The notes under the pieces are model-generated. The model saw only the letters and a list, made by a program, of their open reading frames with translations, was not told the origin of the DNA and ran no database searches. A stretch of DNA of 64,000 nucleotides from an uncultured Vampirovibrio sp. (lineage in GTDB: Bacteria > Cyanobacteriota > Vampirovibrionia > Gastranaerophilales > Gastranaerophilaceae): the NCBI GenBank assembly GCA_910577395.1, contig CAJTLG010000001.1, forward strand, positions 1 to 64,000, read 5' to 3'. Shown here piece after piece: positions 33,967 through 42,059 of this stretch. The translations under genes and the position numbers were made by a program. Within the stretch, counting starts at the first letter, position 1; each line of letters begins with the position of its first letter.

Positions 33967-35946
33967 ATGGAAATTTCACACAAAAAATCTCTTATTCTAT
34001 TAATTGTAGCATCTGTTGTAGTATTTTTTCTTACCTATATTATTGGTTTTACTTTGTTTCAGTATAAATCTTATAATTTTATGATGAAACAAACCTCGGT
34101 AAATAATATTGCCTCCGATGATATAGTGCTTGTTGTAATTGATGATAAATCCCTTGCAAAACTTGGCCGTTGGCCCTGGAAACGCACGCTTTTTCTTGAA
34201 GTGTTTGATTATCTTGAACACTATACCGATACAAAGGTGTATGGTTTTGATGCAGTAATAATTGCCCCGGATACGCTTTTCCCAGGTTCTGATAAAGAAT
34301 TTTGTTCTAAAATCGGCACATATGAAAAGCTTGTTGCAGGGGTAGGGTTTATGTATGATACATTCAAAAGTGATGCCGAAAAGCAGGAGTATAATGCTAT
34401 TTTACCTTTGAAAAACGATATTGTTTTTGCTGATAAACGAAGTCAAAAGTTCCGTTTAAATGCAGGTGCAAAAAATGCCGGACATCCTGAATATAAAAGT
34501 TTCACACCGTTTTTATCAGAGTATTTTTATAATATCAGAAATCTGGGTGCAGTGAATACATATCAGGATTTTGACGGTTATATAAGAAAAACAGACCAGG
34601 TAATACCCTATAACGGCGCACTGTACCCTTCTTTAGCACTTTTAATGTATTCAAAGGCCACCGGTATTAATGAATTTACCATTACAGACAAATATCTCAG
34701 CGCCAAAAATGATAACTATACTCTAAGTATGCCGATTACAAATTTTAACGGAGCTGCATACAGCAATATCCTTTATTATCATACGGGTGACGGTGTTTAT
34801 TCGCATAAAAAAATATCTGCCGTTGATGTGATAGAGTCTTTAAGAAATATTAAAAAAGGTCTGCCCCCTGTGATAGACCCTGCCGTATTTAAAGACAAGG
34901 TTGTTTTTGTAGGGTCTAATGCAAATTCACAGGCGCTGCAGGATGTTAAAAGGACGCCCGTATCTGATACCTTTGCGGGGCTTGATATTCAGGCCACTAA
35001 TTTTAACAATATTTATAAAAATGAATTTTTCACGGAAGTAAGCTCTTTATATAATTTTGCGGTAATTGTAACAGTGTTCTTGCTTGTGCTGCTGTTAATA
35101 TGCACTCTTCCTATCCCTGTAGCCCTTATGTGCACATCCCTTGTGATGTTTCTATACTTTATCTTTACATTTATTATGTATGCCCACCGGGTAGGTGTGG
35201 GGCTGATTATGCCTGAGGTATTTATGCTGATTGCAATAGGTTTCGGGTATTCATACAGATATCTTGTTGAAGGCAGGAAAAAGGAAAAAATCCAGGCTGC
35301 AATGGGTAAATACATATCAAAGGATGTTATGCAAAATGTTGTATCGGATATTGACGGTGTGAAACTTGGCGGCAAAAGGGCCTGTGTTACCGTATTGTTT
35401 GCAGATATAAGAGGTTTTACATCAATTTCTGAAAAGCTTTCGGCTGAAGAGGTTACAAAGATTTTAAATGAATATTTTTCAGCCATTGTGCCGATAATTG
35501 AAAAGCATAACGGTATTTTAAACAAGTTTGTGGGGGATGCTGTGCTTGCCGTGTTTGGGGAACCCATTAAAAATGAAAATCACGCCGTGGATGCGGTGAA
35601 ATGCGCTGATGATATGCTGAAAAAAGTAAAGCAGCTGCAGTCTAAATGGCTCGAAGAAGGTAAGCCAAAGATTGAAATAGGAGTTGGTATTTCAACGGGG
35701 GAGGCATTTGTAGGAAATATCGGCTCTGAAGAAAGGCTTGAATACACAGTTATAGGCGATACCGTAAATACTGCAAGCAGAATAGAAAACTATAACAAGG
35801 TATATAAAACCAAGTTTCTGATTAGTGAAGAAACATTTTTAAGGGTTCAAAAATATGTTGATGTGATAAAAATCCGTGAGGTTGCAATCAGGGGAAAATC
35901 AAAGCGCATCAATATATACGAAGTTTTAAGAATTCTGCCGGATTAA
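33967..35946 (+). CDS. CHASE2-domain class III adenylate/guanylate cyclase
   Basis: A 659-aa receptor cyclase. One N-terminal helix (SLILLIVASVVVFFLTYIIG), an extracellular CHASE2 domain (about 40-350, with IDDKSLAKLGRWPWKRTL and DKVVFVGSNA), three helices (about 360-430), then a class III catalytic domain (about 475-620). Metal-binding Asp is in LFADIRGF, with a second in FVGDAVLAVFG, which also holds the substrate lysine (LNKFVGD); VIGDTVNTASRIE has the transition-state Asn and Arg. The residue set fits an ATP-using enzyme, an inference. It would make cyclic nucleotide in response to an external signal. CHASE2 cyclases are frequent in cyanobacteria. Confidence 0.92.
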   Translation: MEISHKKSLILLIVASVVVFFLTYIIGFTLFQYKSYNFMMKQTSVNNIASDDIVLVVIDDKSLAKLGRWPWKRTLFLEVFDYLEHYTDTKVYGFDAVIIAPDTLFPGSDKEFCSKIGTYEKLVAGVGFMYDTFKSDAEKQEYNAILPLKNDIVFADKRSQKFRLNAGAKNAGHPEYKSFTPFLSEYFYNIRNLGAVNTYQDFDGYIRKTDQVIPYNGALYPSLALLMYSKATGINEFTITDKYLSAKNDNYTLSMPITNFNGAAYSNILYYHTGDGVYSHKKISAVDVIESLRNIKKGLPPVIDPAVFKDKVVFVGSNANSQALQDVKRTPVSDTFAGLDIQATNFNNIYKNEFFTEVSSLYNFAVIVTVFLLVLLLICTLPIPVALMCTSLVMFLYFIFTFIMYAHRVGVGLIMPEVFMLIAIGFGYSYRYLVEGRKKEKIQAAMGKYISKDVMQNVVSDIDGVKLGGKRACVTVLFADIRGFTSISEKLSAEEVTKILNEYFSAIVPIIEKHNGILNKFVGDAVLAVFGEPIKNENHAVDAVKCADDMLKKVKQLQSKWLEEGKPKIEIGVGISTGEAFVGNIGSEERLEYTVIGDTVNTASRIENYNKVYKTKFLISEETFLRVQKYVDVIKIREVAIRGKSKRINIYEVLRILPD

Positions 35947-36000
35947 AATTTAAAGATTGTGCCGCAACAGAGCAGTAAATAAACAATTAACAGGAAAACA

Positions 36001-38463
36001 ATGAAATTTGACAATCTGTATACAGCGCTGAATAAAGCAATAGAGGTTGAAGAAAAGTATCAATATATTGATTTTATAGGAAAAACCACATGTTTTTCCG
36101 ATTTTGTGCTAAAAAGCCTGAATGATTTCAGAAAAAAGCTCGGGAAACTTGATAAACAGCGTATAGAGCCTGTAGCCGCCTGTTTTTACCAGTATAGGTT
36201 TGATTCTGTATCAGGCAGGATGAATTCAATAAAAATGCTCCGTGATGTGCTTGATTACTTTAAAAAAGCACAAAATAAAGCTCTCGAGGCTGCCAAAGAA
36301 AAACTTGAGGCAAAAAAAGCCGCTAAAGCCGAACAGGAGGCTCAAAATGCCGAAGAGCGTACAAAAAGACCTTTTGCAACTGAAATTGATGAGATTGATG
36401 TTGCCTTTGTAAAGGGTGTGGGGCCAAAACTGGCATCCCTTTTCAATAAGCTTTCAATTTTTACCGTCAAAGATTTACTTGAATATTACCCGAAAAGATA
36501 TGTGGATTATGAAGGCAGGACAAAGATTAAAGACCTCGAGCCGGGCACTTCCGTATGTGTTTTTGGCACATTAAAAAAGGTGGATTGCTATACAACAAAA
36601 AATAAATTGACGGTGATAAAGCTGACTATAACAGACGGCAGCGGGGTTTTAAATATTGTACTGTTTTATAAAGCCGCAAACAGGCGTATGTTGGAACATT
36701 ATAAATCCCAATACCCTGAGGGTGCAGGCATTATAGCCTACGGAACGGTGAAAGTTGATAAATTCAGCGGGTTTTTAACACTTGATAAACCGCAAATACA
36801 GGTGATAACGTCGGATTTCGGCGAAGAAGATGAAAATGCCCTCTATGACGGTAAAATAACCCCAATTTATCCTCTTTGTGAAAATTTGAACCCTAAAACA
36901 TTAACGCGCGCAATTTTTAATGCACTTGAAAAATTCTCTAAATCAATCCCTGAAACACTTCCCAGGTTTTTGATTAATGAACTCAATCTTATTTCAAAAT
37001 CCGACGCCGTTAATTGGATACATTTTCCAAAAACCTCTAAAAACCTTGAAGATGCCAGATTTAGGTTGGTTTTTGAAGAGCTTTTTGTATTGCAGATGAA
37101 CCTTGCCCTTATTAGGGAGGCCAATAAAAACCTTGATAGTGTTGCGCTTGAAATCAAGCCTGACGGCCTTGTGGACAGGTTTATTAAAGCATTGCCTTTT
37201 GAGCTTACAAATGCCCAAAAGGCGGCTGTGGATGAGATTAGACGGGATTTAACAAAGAAAGAGCCTATGCAGAGGCTCCTTCAGGGGGATGTGGGCAGCG
37301 GTAAAACGGTGGTGGCTTGTATTATGCTGCTTTGTGCAGTTGAAAACGGTTATCAGGGGGCAATTATGGCCCCTACTGAAATACTTGCTACCCAGCATTA
37401 TAAAAATTTTATAGAGTGGCTTACCCCCTTGAATCTTTCTATAGGCCTGTTTTTAGGAAAAAACACCTCAAAGCTGCGCCGTGAGATGCTTACATCTTTA
37501 AAAAACGGGCAAACCCATATAGCGGTTGGCACACACGCCCTTATACAAAACGGGGTGGAATTCAATAATCTTGGCGCCGTTGTTGTGGATGAACAACACA
37601 GATTTGGCGTAAAACAGCGCTCTATGCTTGCAAAAAAAGGTAAATCACCCCAAATGCTTACTATGACAGCAACCCCAATTCCAAGAACACTGGCACTCAC
37701 GGTGCATGGGGATTTGGATGTTACCACGATAGATGAACTCCCCAAGGGCCGTAAACCTGTTGAAACATCCCTTGTAGGCGCTGCAGGAAGAAAAGAAGCC
37801 TATTCTCTTATCAGGGAGCAGGTACTCTACGGTCATCAGGCGTATATTGTGTATCCACTAATTGATGAAAGTGAAACTATAAGCGCTAAAAATGCTACCC
37901 AGGAGGCTGAAAGGCTCCAAAACGAAGTATTTCAAAGTTTTAAAATAGGCCTGCTGCATGGAAAAATGTCAAATTCCGAAAAAGAACAGGTTATGAATGA
38001 TTTTAAGGCTGCCAAATATGATATTTTAGTTTCTACAACCGTTGTGGAAGTTGGGGTGGACGTGCCAAATGCCACGGTCATGATTATTGAAAATGCGGAA
38101 CGCTTTGGCCTTAGCCAACTTCATCAGCTCCGCGGGCGTGTAGGGCGTTCTGATAAGCAATCTTACTGTATACTTGTGGCACAAACCGCATCTAAACAGA
38201 CAAAGGATAAACTTTCGGTTTTAACACAAACAAATAACGGCTTTATAGTTGCCCAAAAAGACCTTGAAATAAGAGGCCCGGGGGAATTTTTAGGCACAAG
38301 ACAAAGCGGTATAGCGGATTTTGGCCTTGCGGATTTGGTTTCTGATATAAAAATACTTGAACTTGCGCGCGAAAAAGCGTTTGAATTTGTGAAAAACCAT
38401 AACATAGAGGATTTTCCGTCTTTAAAAGACGAAGTCTATAAGATGAATATGTTTAGAGGGTAA
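36001..38463 (+). CDS. recG: ATP-dependent DNA helicase RecG
   Basis: An 820-aa helicase. After a helical N-terminal extension of about 125 residues (lysine/alanine-rich near 95-120), the RecG wedge domain begins (FVKGVGPKLASLFNKL, LLEYYPKRYVDYE). Walker A is QGDVGSGKTVV (about 430), the DEAH-box-like motif is DEQHRFGVKQRS (about 526), and TATPIPRTLALT, QLRGRVGRSDKQSYC and the TRG-type GPGEFLGTRQSGI complete it. By family, it reverses stalled forks and migrates Holliday junctions. An N-terminal extension is also typical of cyanobacterial and plant RecG. It has the Shine-Dalgarno AGGA and follows the cyclase by 54 nt, perhaps on the same transcript. Confidence 0.96.
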   Translation: MKFDNLYTALNKAIEVEEKYQYIDFIGKTTCFSDFVLKSLNDFRKKLGKLDKQRIEPVAACFYQYRFDSVSGRMNSIKMLRDVLDYFKKAQNKALEAAKEKLEAKKAAKAEQEAQNAEERTKRPFATEIDEIDVAFVKGVGPKLASLFNKLSIFTVKDLLEYYPKRYVDYEGRTKIKDLEPGTSVCVFGTLKKVDCYTTKNKLTVIKLTITDGSGVLNIVLFYKAANRRMLEHYKSQYPEGAGIIAYGTVKVDKFSGFLTLDKPQIQVITSDFGEEDENALYDGKITPIYPLCENLNPKTLTRAIFNALEKFSKSIPETLPRFLINELNLISKSDAVNWIHFPKTSKNLEDARFRLVFEELFVLQMNLALIREANKNLDSVALEIKPDGLVDRFIKALPFELTNAQKAAVDEIRRDLTKKEPMQRLLQGDVGSGKTVVACIMLLCAVENGYQGAIMAPTEILATQHYKNFIEWLTPLNLSIGLFLGKNTSKLRREMLTSLKNGQTHIAVGTHALIQNGVEFNNLGAVVVDEQHRFGVKQRSMLAKKGKSPQMLTMTATPIPRTLALTVHGDLDVTTIDELPKGRKPVETSLVGAAGRKEAYSLIREQVLYGHQAYIVYPLIDESETISAKNATQEAERLQNEVFQSFKIGLLHGKMSNSEKEQVMNDFKAAKYDILVSTTVVEVGVDVPNATVMIIENAERFGLSQLHQLRGRVGRSDKQSYCILVAQTASKQTKDKLSVLTQTNNGFIVAQKDLEIRGPGEFLGTRQSGIADFGLADLVSDIKILELAREKAFEFVKNHNIEDFPSLKDEVYKMNMFRG

Positions 38464-38493
38464 AATCACGAAGTTCCTGAAACTTTTTATTAT

Positions 38494-40107
38494 CTATAGT
38501 TCAATCACAAGCGTAATTTCAGCACTTTTTGTGCCAAAGCCGCTTTGCGGGGGTTTCATATAAGACAATGTTTCCCTTACACTCTTTTTGATGATTTCAT
38601 CAATCTGGCTAGAGCCTGATGTCTGTGCAATTTTTAAAGATTGGATATCCCCTGTGTGATTAAATTTAATATCCACCTTAATCAGGCTGCTTGTAGCTGT
38701 ATCATTTGAAAGCAGTAAATCATTCTGTAGGTTTAGTTTAATATTTTTTCCTACAAGCTGTAAAAATTTCTTATAATTTGTCTTGTCTGCAAGGTTTTCG
38801 GGTACCTCCCAGGATACTTTGTTTATGGTTGCAATGATAGGTTCCCCGTTTGCCTCGCTTGCAAGGGCGTAGTCATTATCTTTGCCGTAGTATCCGGCTG
38901 TAGAATTATAAAAATCTTCAGGCAGATTTTCAGTTTCTCCGCCCAGGGTGTCGGGATTTTCTTCAAATGAAAGTTCCCCTTCCTCGGCTGAATATTCAGT
39001 ATCTGCATTTGATATTGAATCAGGAGAAGAGCCTGAATGCCTTGTTATTGCAAAGGCAATTATTCCGATAAGAATGATACCCCAAATAGTCATCACGACA
39101 GCCTTTTTCTTTTTACTTCGCTGTGGTACGACTATATTATCACCCGTTCCTTCAAATTCCGGCTTATCCCTAAAGATAATATAATCAATAGTATTTTTCT
39201 TCAGGCTTTGAGCGGCTTTTTGGGCTGCACTCATCATTTGCGGCTGCTTTTGCCGTGCATCTTGGCCGCCTTCCTGTGCCAAAGATGCTTTATCCAACAT
39301 TCCTGTTACGGAATTTTTCCTATGGGCAGGCATTTGCGGTGCACCGCCAGGGATTGCGATATTTTTTTCCTGTGCGGTTTGTTTTTTGTGTATTAAATAT
39401 TTATTATAATATTTTTCAACTGTTCTTGGGTAAATTCTGGCGTTTTTCGCAGCGTTATCAAATTCTATAACGTCAATCAGTTTTTTTGTACATGTTTCGC
39501 AGCTTATAAGGTGTTGTATCAGCATTTTTTTATAGCTGGAGGATAGTTCCCCGTCAATAAATCTTAAGAAAAGCCCCATGCATTCAAGGTGTTTTCCGAT
39601 TATTGAAGGGATTGGCCCCGGGGTTTTTATAATTCTTTTTAAATCTTCGGCGCTTTTTAATTTTTCCTCAGGCGGATAGAAAAATTTATTATCTTTTTTA
39701 GAGGATAAAATGTCTGCAGGGTTTAAATAGCCTATAATTTTTGTTTCCTTTAACATTGTGCCTATCTGCACCACAAGATAAAAGTGGGGCATAATGTCAA
39801 ATTCTGCATGGATTCTCGGGATTTTAACATTTTTTTCCCTGAAAACGGTTATAACGTCAATCCTGTAGTTGTTATAATAAATGTCGGTTATTTTAAATTC
39901 TTCAAGCAATTTTGGTACACGATGAAGACTGCGTGCTACCTGAACTTTAATTTTGCTTGCAAGGAGCCAGTTTACGGCACTTGTAATCCCGATAAGGTCA
40001 ATCATCCCTCTTTTTCTTGAAAGAGGGTGTGACATTTTTGAAGCAACCATTTTGGCATATTCACTTTGGTCTTCTGTTATTTTTAATAAAGTGCCGGTAT
40101 TGGTCAT
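38494..40107 (-). CDS. DUF1822-like / zf-HC2 / transmembrane / TonB-C fusion protein
   Basis: A 537-aa protein from the ATG at 40107 (AAGGGA 5 nt upstream; the longer frame to 40176 is unlikely). Residues 1-160 resemble the cyanobacterial DUF1822 family (IPRIHAEFDIMPHFYLVVQ, KIIGYLNPADIL). Residues 175-210 read like an anti-sigma zinc finger: FIDGELS, then His199-x3-Cys203-x2-Cys206. A linker leads to a single membrane helix (336-355, VVMTIWGIILIGIIAFAI). The exported C-terminus (about 440-537) has a TonB-C-like fold pattern (KVDIKFNHTGDIQSLKIAQ, then TSGSSQIDEI). The set suggests a membrane signalling or envelope-linking protein. Each assignment is by eye; DUF1822 is the most tentative. Confidence 0.62.
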   Translation of the reverse strand: MTNTGTLLKITEDQSEYAKMVASKMSHPLSRKRGMIDLIGITSAVNWLLASKIKVQVARSLHRVPKLLEEFKITDIYYNNYRIDVITVFREKNVKIPRIHAEFDIMPHFYLVVQIGTMLKETKIIGYLNPADILSSKKDNKFFYPPEEKLKSAEDLKRIIKTPGPIPSIIGKHLECMGLFLRFIDGELSSSYKKMLIQHLISCETCTKKLIDVIEFDNAAKNARIYPRTVEKYYNKYLIHKKQTAQEKNIAIPGGAPQMPAHRKNSVTGMLDKASLAQEGGQDARQKQPQMMSAAQKAAQSLKKNTIDYIIFRDKPEFEGTGDNIVVPQRSKKKKAVVMTIWGIILIGIIAFAITRHSGSSPDSISNADTEYSAEEGELSFEENPDTLGGETENLPEDFYNSTAGYYGKDNDYALASEANGEPIIATINKVSWEVPENLADKTNYKKFLQLVGKNIKLNLQNDLLLSNDTATSSLIKVDIKFNHTGDIQSLKIAQTSGSSQIDEIIKKSVRETLSYMKPPQSGFGTKSAEITLVIEL

Positions 40108-40292
40108 TTTTTCCCTTGTAAAGTCTGGTATATTCTCTCCCAATAATAAAATGACATACATATTGACAAATTTCAAATACGTTAAAAATTTGTATCATAT
40201 TTAACATAACTTAATATTATTTGTTTTAAATAGCAAATAATTGTTTGTTTGTTTTTAAATAAGATACAGTATAAAAGAGCGTGGAATTTTAA

Positions 40293-41252
40293 ATGGTGCA
40301 TATTAGCAGTGTTGGTGGTTTTAGTCTTTCAAATTTAGGCAAAACAATAAGGGATGGCGTAAACAGGGCCATAGATAGATTTATTGAATCTACACATATT
40401 GAGGGACGTTATTACGATTATGATGATTATGATGATTTAGATTGCGATAAAGAGGAGGAACCCGGTACAGTTTCCCGTTATGATACAGGATATGAGGACC
40501 ATGAATATGATAGGGACTTTAAGGACGATGATTTTGCAGATTTTGTCTGGAATAATCCTCCAAAAAAGGCTTTTTTGGCGTATGACAAAACAAATGATTT
40601 AACTACAATTAAATTTTATGATAATGCCGGTAACAAATACTGCAAAAAGAAGGTGGACGGGGACAGGAGATATGAATACAGAAATATTATTCTGGATAAC
40701 ACCACTGATGAAGATTTAAAAATAGAAGATGTTATTGATGTCACCCTTTTAAATAACGGTGTCAAAAATTCAAGCAATAGAAAACCGGTCAAGAAAAAAT
40801 CCGTTAAATCCCTAAAGCCCAACGCAAGGGAACAGGTGGCGCGTGCACTTGTTAATATGCAAAATGATAAGGAAAAAGGCAGGACATTTGTTCGGCCAAT
40901 TTTCCCTGACTGTAACGATAAAGATGTTGATTACAGCTCTTTTAAAACAGACTATTGTTTATTCGAACTTAAGCTTGAAGAACTTGGTTCAAATTTTATC
41001 ATAGACCCTGTGTTTGAAAATCTGAATTCTTCGTTAGGAAAGAATGTCTTTAATGATGATACCGTTGAAGAGGTTTTGGTAGGCTATAAAGGCACAACCC
41101 TGACACTCAAAACAAAAGACGGTCTCAGGGCGGTTTTAAATTTTGAAAATGGCGGACGTAAAATAACAACCGCTAATCCAAATGACGGGCTTGATATATT
41201 ATTGTTTGATAACCGTGGGCCGTTAATCGAATCTGATAAAAAAGGAAAGTAG
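40293..41252 (+). CDS. unknown acidic protein, tandem paralogue 1 (319 aa)
   Basis: No family recognised. No signal peptide. The N-terminal region has a helix (LGKTIRDGVNRAIDRFIES) followed by a very acidic tyrosine-rich stretch (YYDYDDYDDLDCDKEEE). The C-terminal 80 residues carry a motif shared with the next gene: FIIDPVFENLNSSLG, then VEEVLVGYKGTTLTLKTKDG and LNFENGGRKIT. The genes are 6 nt apart and co-oriented, a likely two-gene operon. A possible -10 TATAAA lies at 40270-40275. A cytoplasmic location is inferred. Confidence 0.6.
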   Translation: MVHISSVGGFSLSNLGKTIRDGVNRAIDRFIESTHIEGRYYDYDDYDDLDCDKEEEPGTVSRYDTGYEDHEYDRDFKDDDFADFVWNNPPKKAFLAYDKTNDLTTIKFYDNAGNKYCKKKVDGDRRYEYRNIILDNTTDEDLKIEDVIDVTLLNNGVKNSSNRKPVKKKSVKSLKPNAREQVARALVNMQNDKEKGRTFVRPIFPDCNDKDVDYSSFKTDYCLFELKLEELGSNFIIDPVFENLNSSLGKNVFNDDTVEEVLVGYKGTTLTLKTKDGLRAVLNFENGGRKITTANPNDGLDILLFDNRGPLIESDKKGK

Positions 41253-41258
41253 ACTATT

Positions 41259-42005
41259 ATGAAAATATCATTACCGGGAAGCCGCTTTTTTAAAGACCTT
41301 AAGGCTGATATGCAGGCAGCCACAAAAGAAGTAAATCAAGCTGCGGCTGACGGCGAGGCTGAAAAGCAGGCAAGAGCTGATTACAAAGATGCACTGGGCA
41401 CAAAAAATTATGCCGAATGTGTTAAGAATTTAAGTTTAGTATTAAATCTTGCAACCCCGCCGACAATTAAACATCTTGACGGTCCTGTAGAGCTTAAAGG
41501 CGCGATGCCCCTTAAAGAAGATGATGATTTTGCATACTGGTTTATAGGTGATACCGACGGCAAAAATGTTAAACTTGCCATGGCGGATTTTGATGATGCC
41601 TATATTGACGAAGAAGAGCCCGTAGATAATGCGGAAACCGGTGAAGAAACGGATAATAAAGTGCAAACGGATGAAACCGGAATTATCCCTGAAGAGATGA
41701 GTTTGGGTGAATTCCTTGAAAGAACCGACGGCGGAAAATTTGATATTATTCCTGTTTTGTATAACCTGAATTATTCCGCAAACAATGCTTTTATGCCTGA
41801 AAACATTGAAAAAGTTTTGGTGCCAAATCCCAATAGGGGCGACCAGATAATTGTATACACAAAAGACGGAAAGGTTGCTTTACTAGATTTTATGACCGGT
41901 CGCCGTATAGTAAAAGAAACGGATGATAAAATAAGCCTGATTGATGATGACGGATATACCCTTAATCGGGAGGATATCTTGTATAATTATGAGCATAAAA
42001 AATAA
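41259..42005 (+). CDS. unknown acidic protein, tandem paralogue 2 (248 aa)
   Basis: No family recognised. An N-terminal helix rich in Ala and charge (FFKDLKADMQAATKEVNQAA) resembles the paralogue's opening in position. A central acidic stretch follows (DEEEPVDNAETGEETDN). The C-terminus matches the previous gene: FDIIPVLYNLNYSAN, then IEKVLVPNPNRGDQIIVYTK and LDFMTGRRIVKE. The shared core is therefore (I)xPVxxNLN-x(10)-(V/I)E(E/K)VLV-x-KDG-x-LxF-x-GR. Function unknown. Confidence 0.6.
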   Translation: MKISLPGSRFFKDLKADMQAATKEVNQAAADGEAEKQARADYKDALGTKNYAECVKNLSLVLNLATPPTIKHLDGPVELKGAMPLKEDDDFAYWFIGDTDGKNVKLAMADFDDAYIDEEEPVDNAETGEETDNKVQTDETGIIPEEMSLGEFLERTDGGKFDIIPVLYNLNYSANNAFMPENIEKVLVPNPNRGDQIIVYTKDGKVALLDFMTGRRIVKETDDKISLIDDDGYTLNREDILYNYEHKK

Positions 42006-42024
42006 TATTTAAAGAGAAAAATTC

Positions 42025-42053
42025 TTCAAATTTAATTTTGTTTGTAATAAAAT
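42025..42053 (+). promoter_or_regulatory. promoter placed for a leaderless glyS start
   Basis: TTCAAA (42025-42030), a 17-nt spacer and TAAAAT (42048-42053), with 6 nt to the ATG at 42060. No Shine-Dalgarno and no T-box sequence are visible upstream. Confidence 0.55.
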
Positions 42054-42059
42054 TATCTT

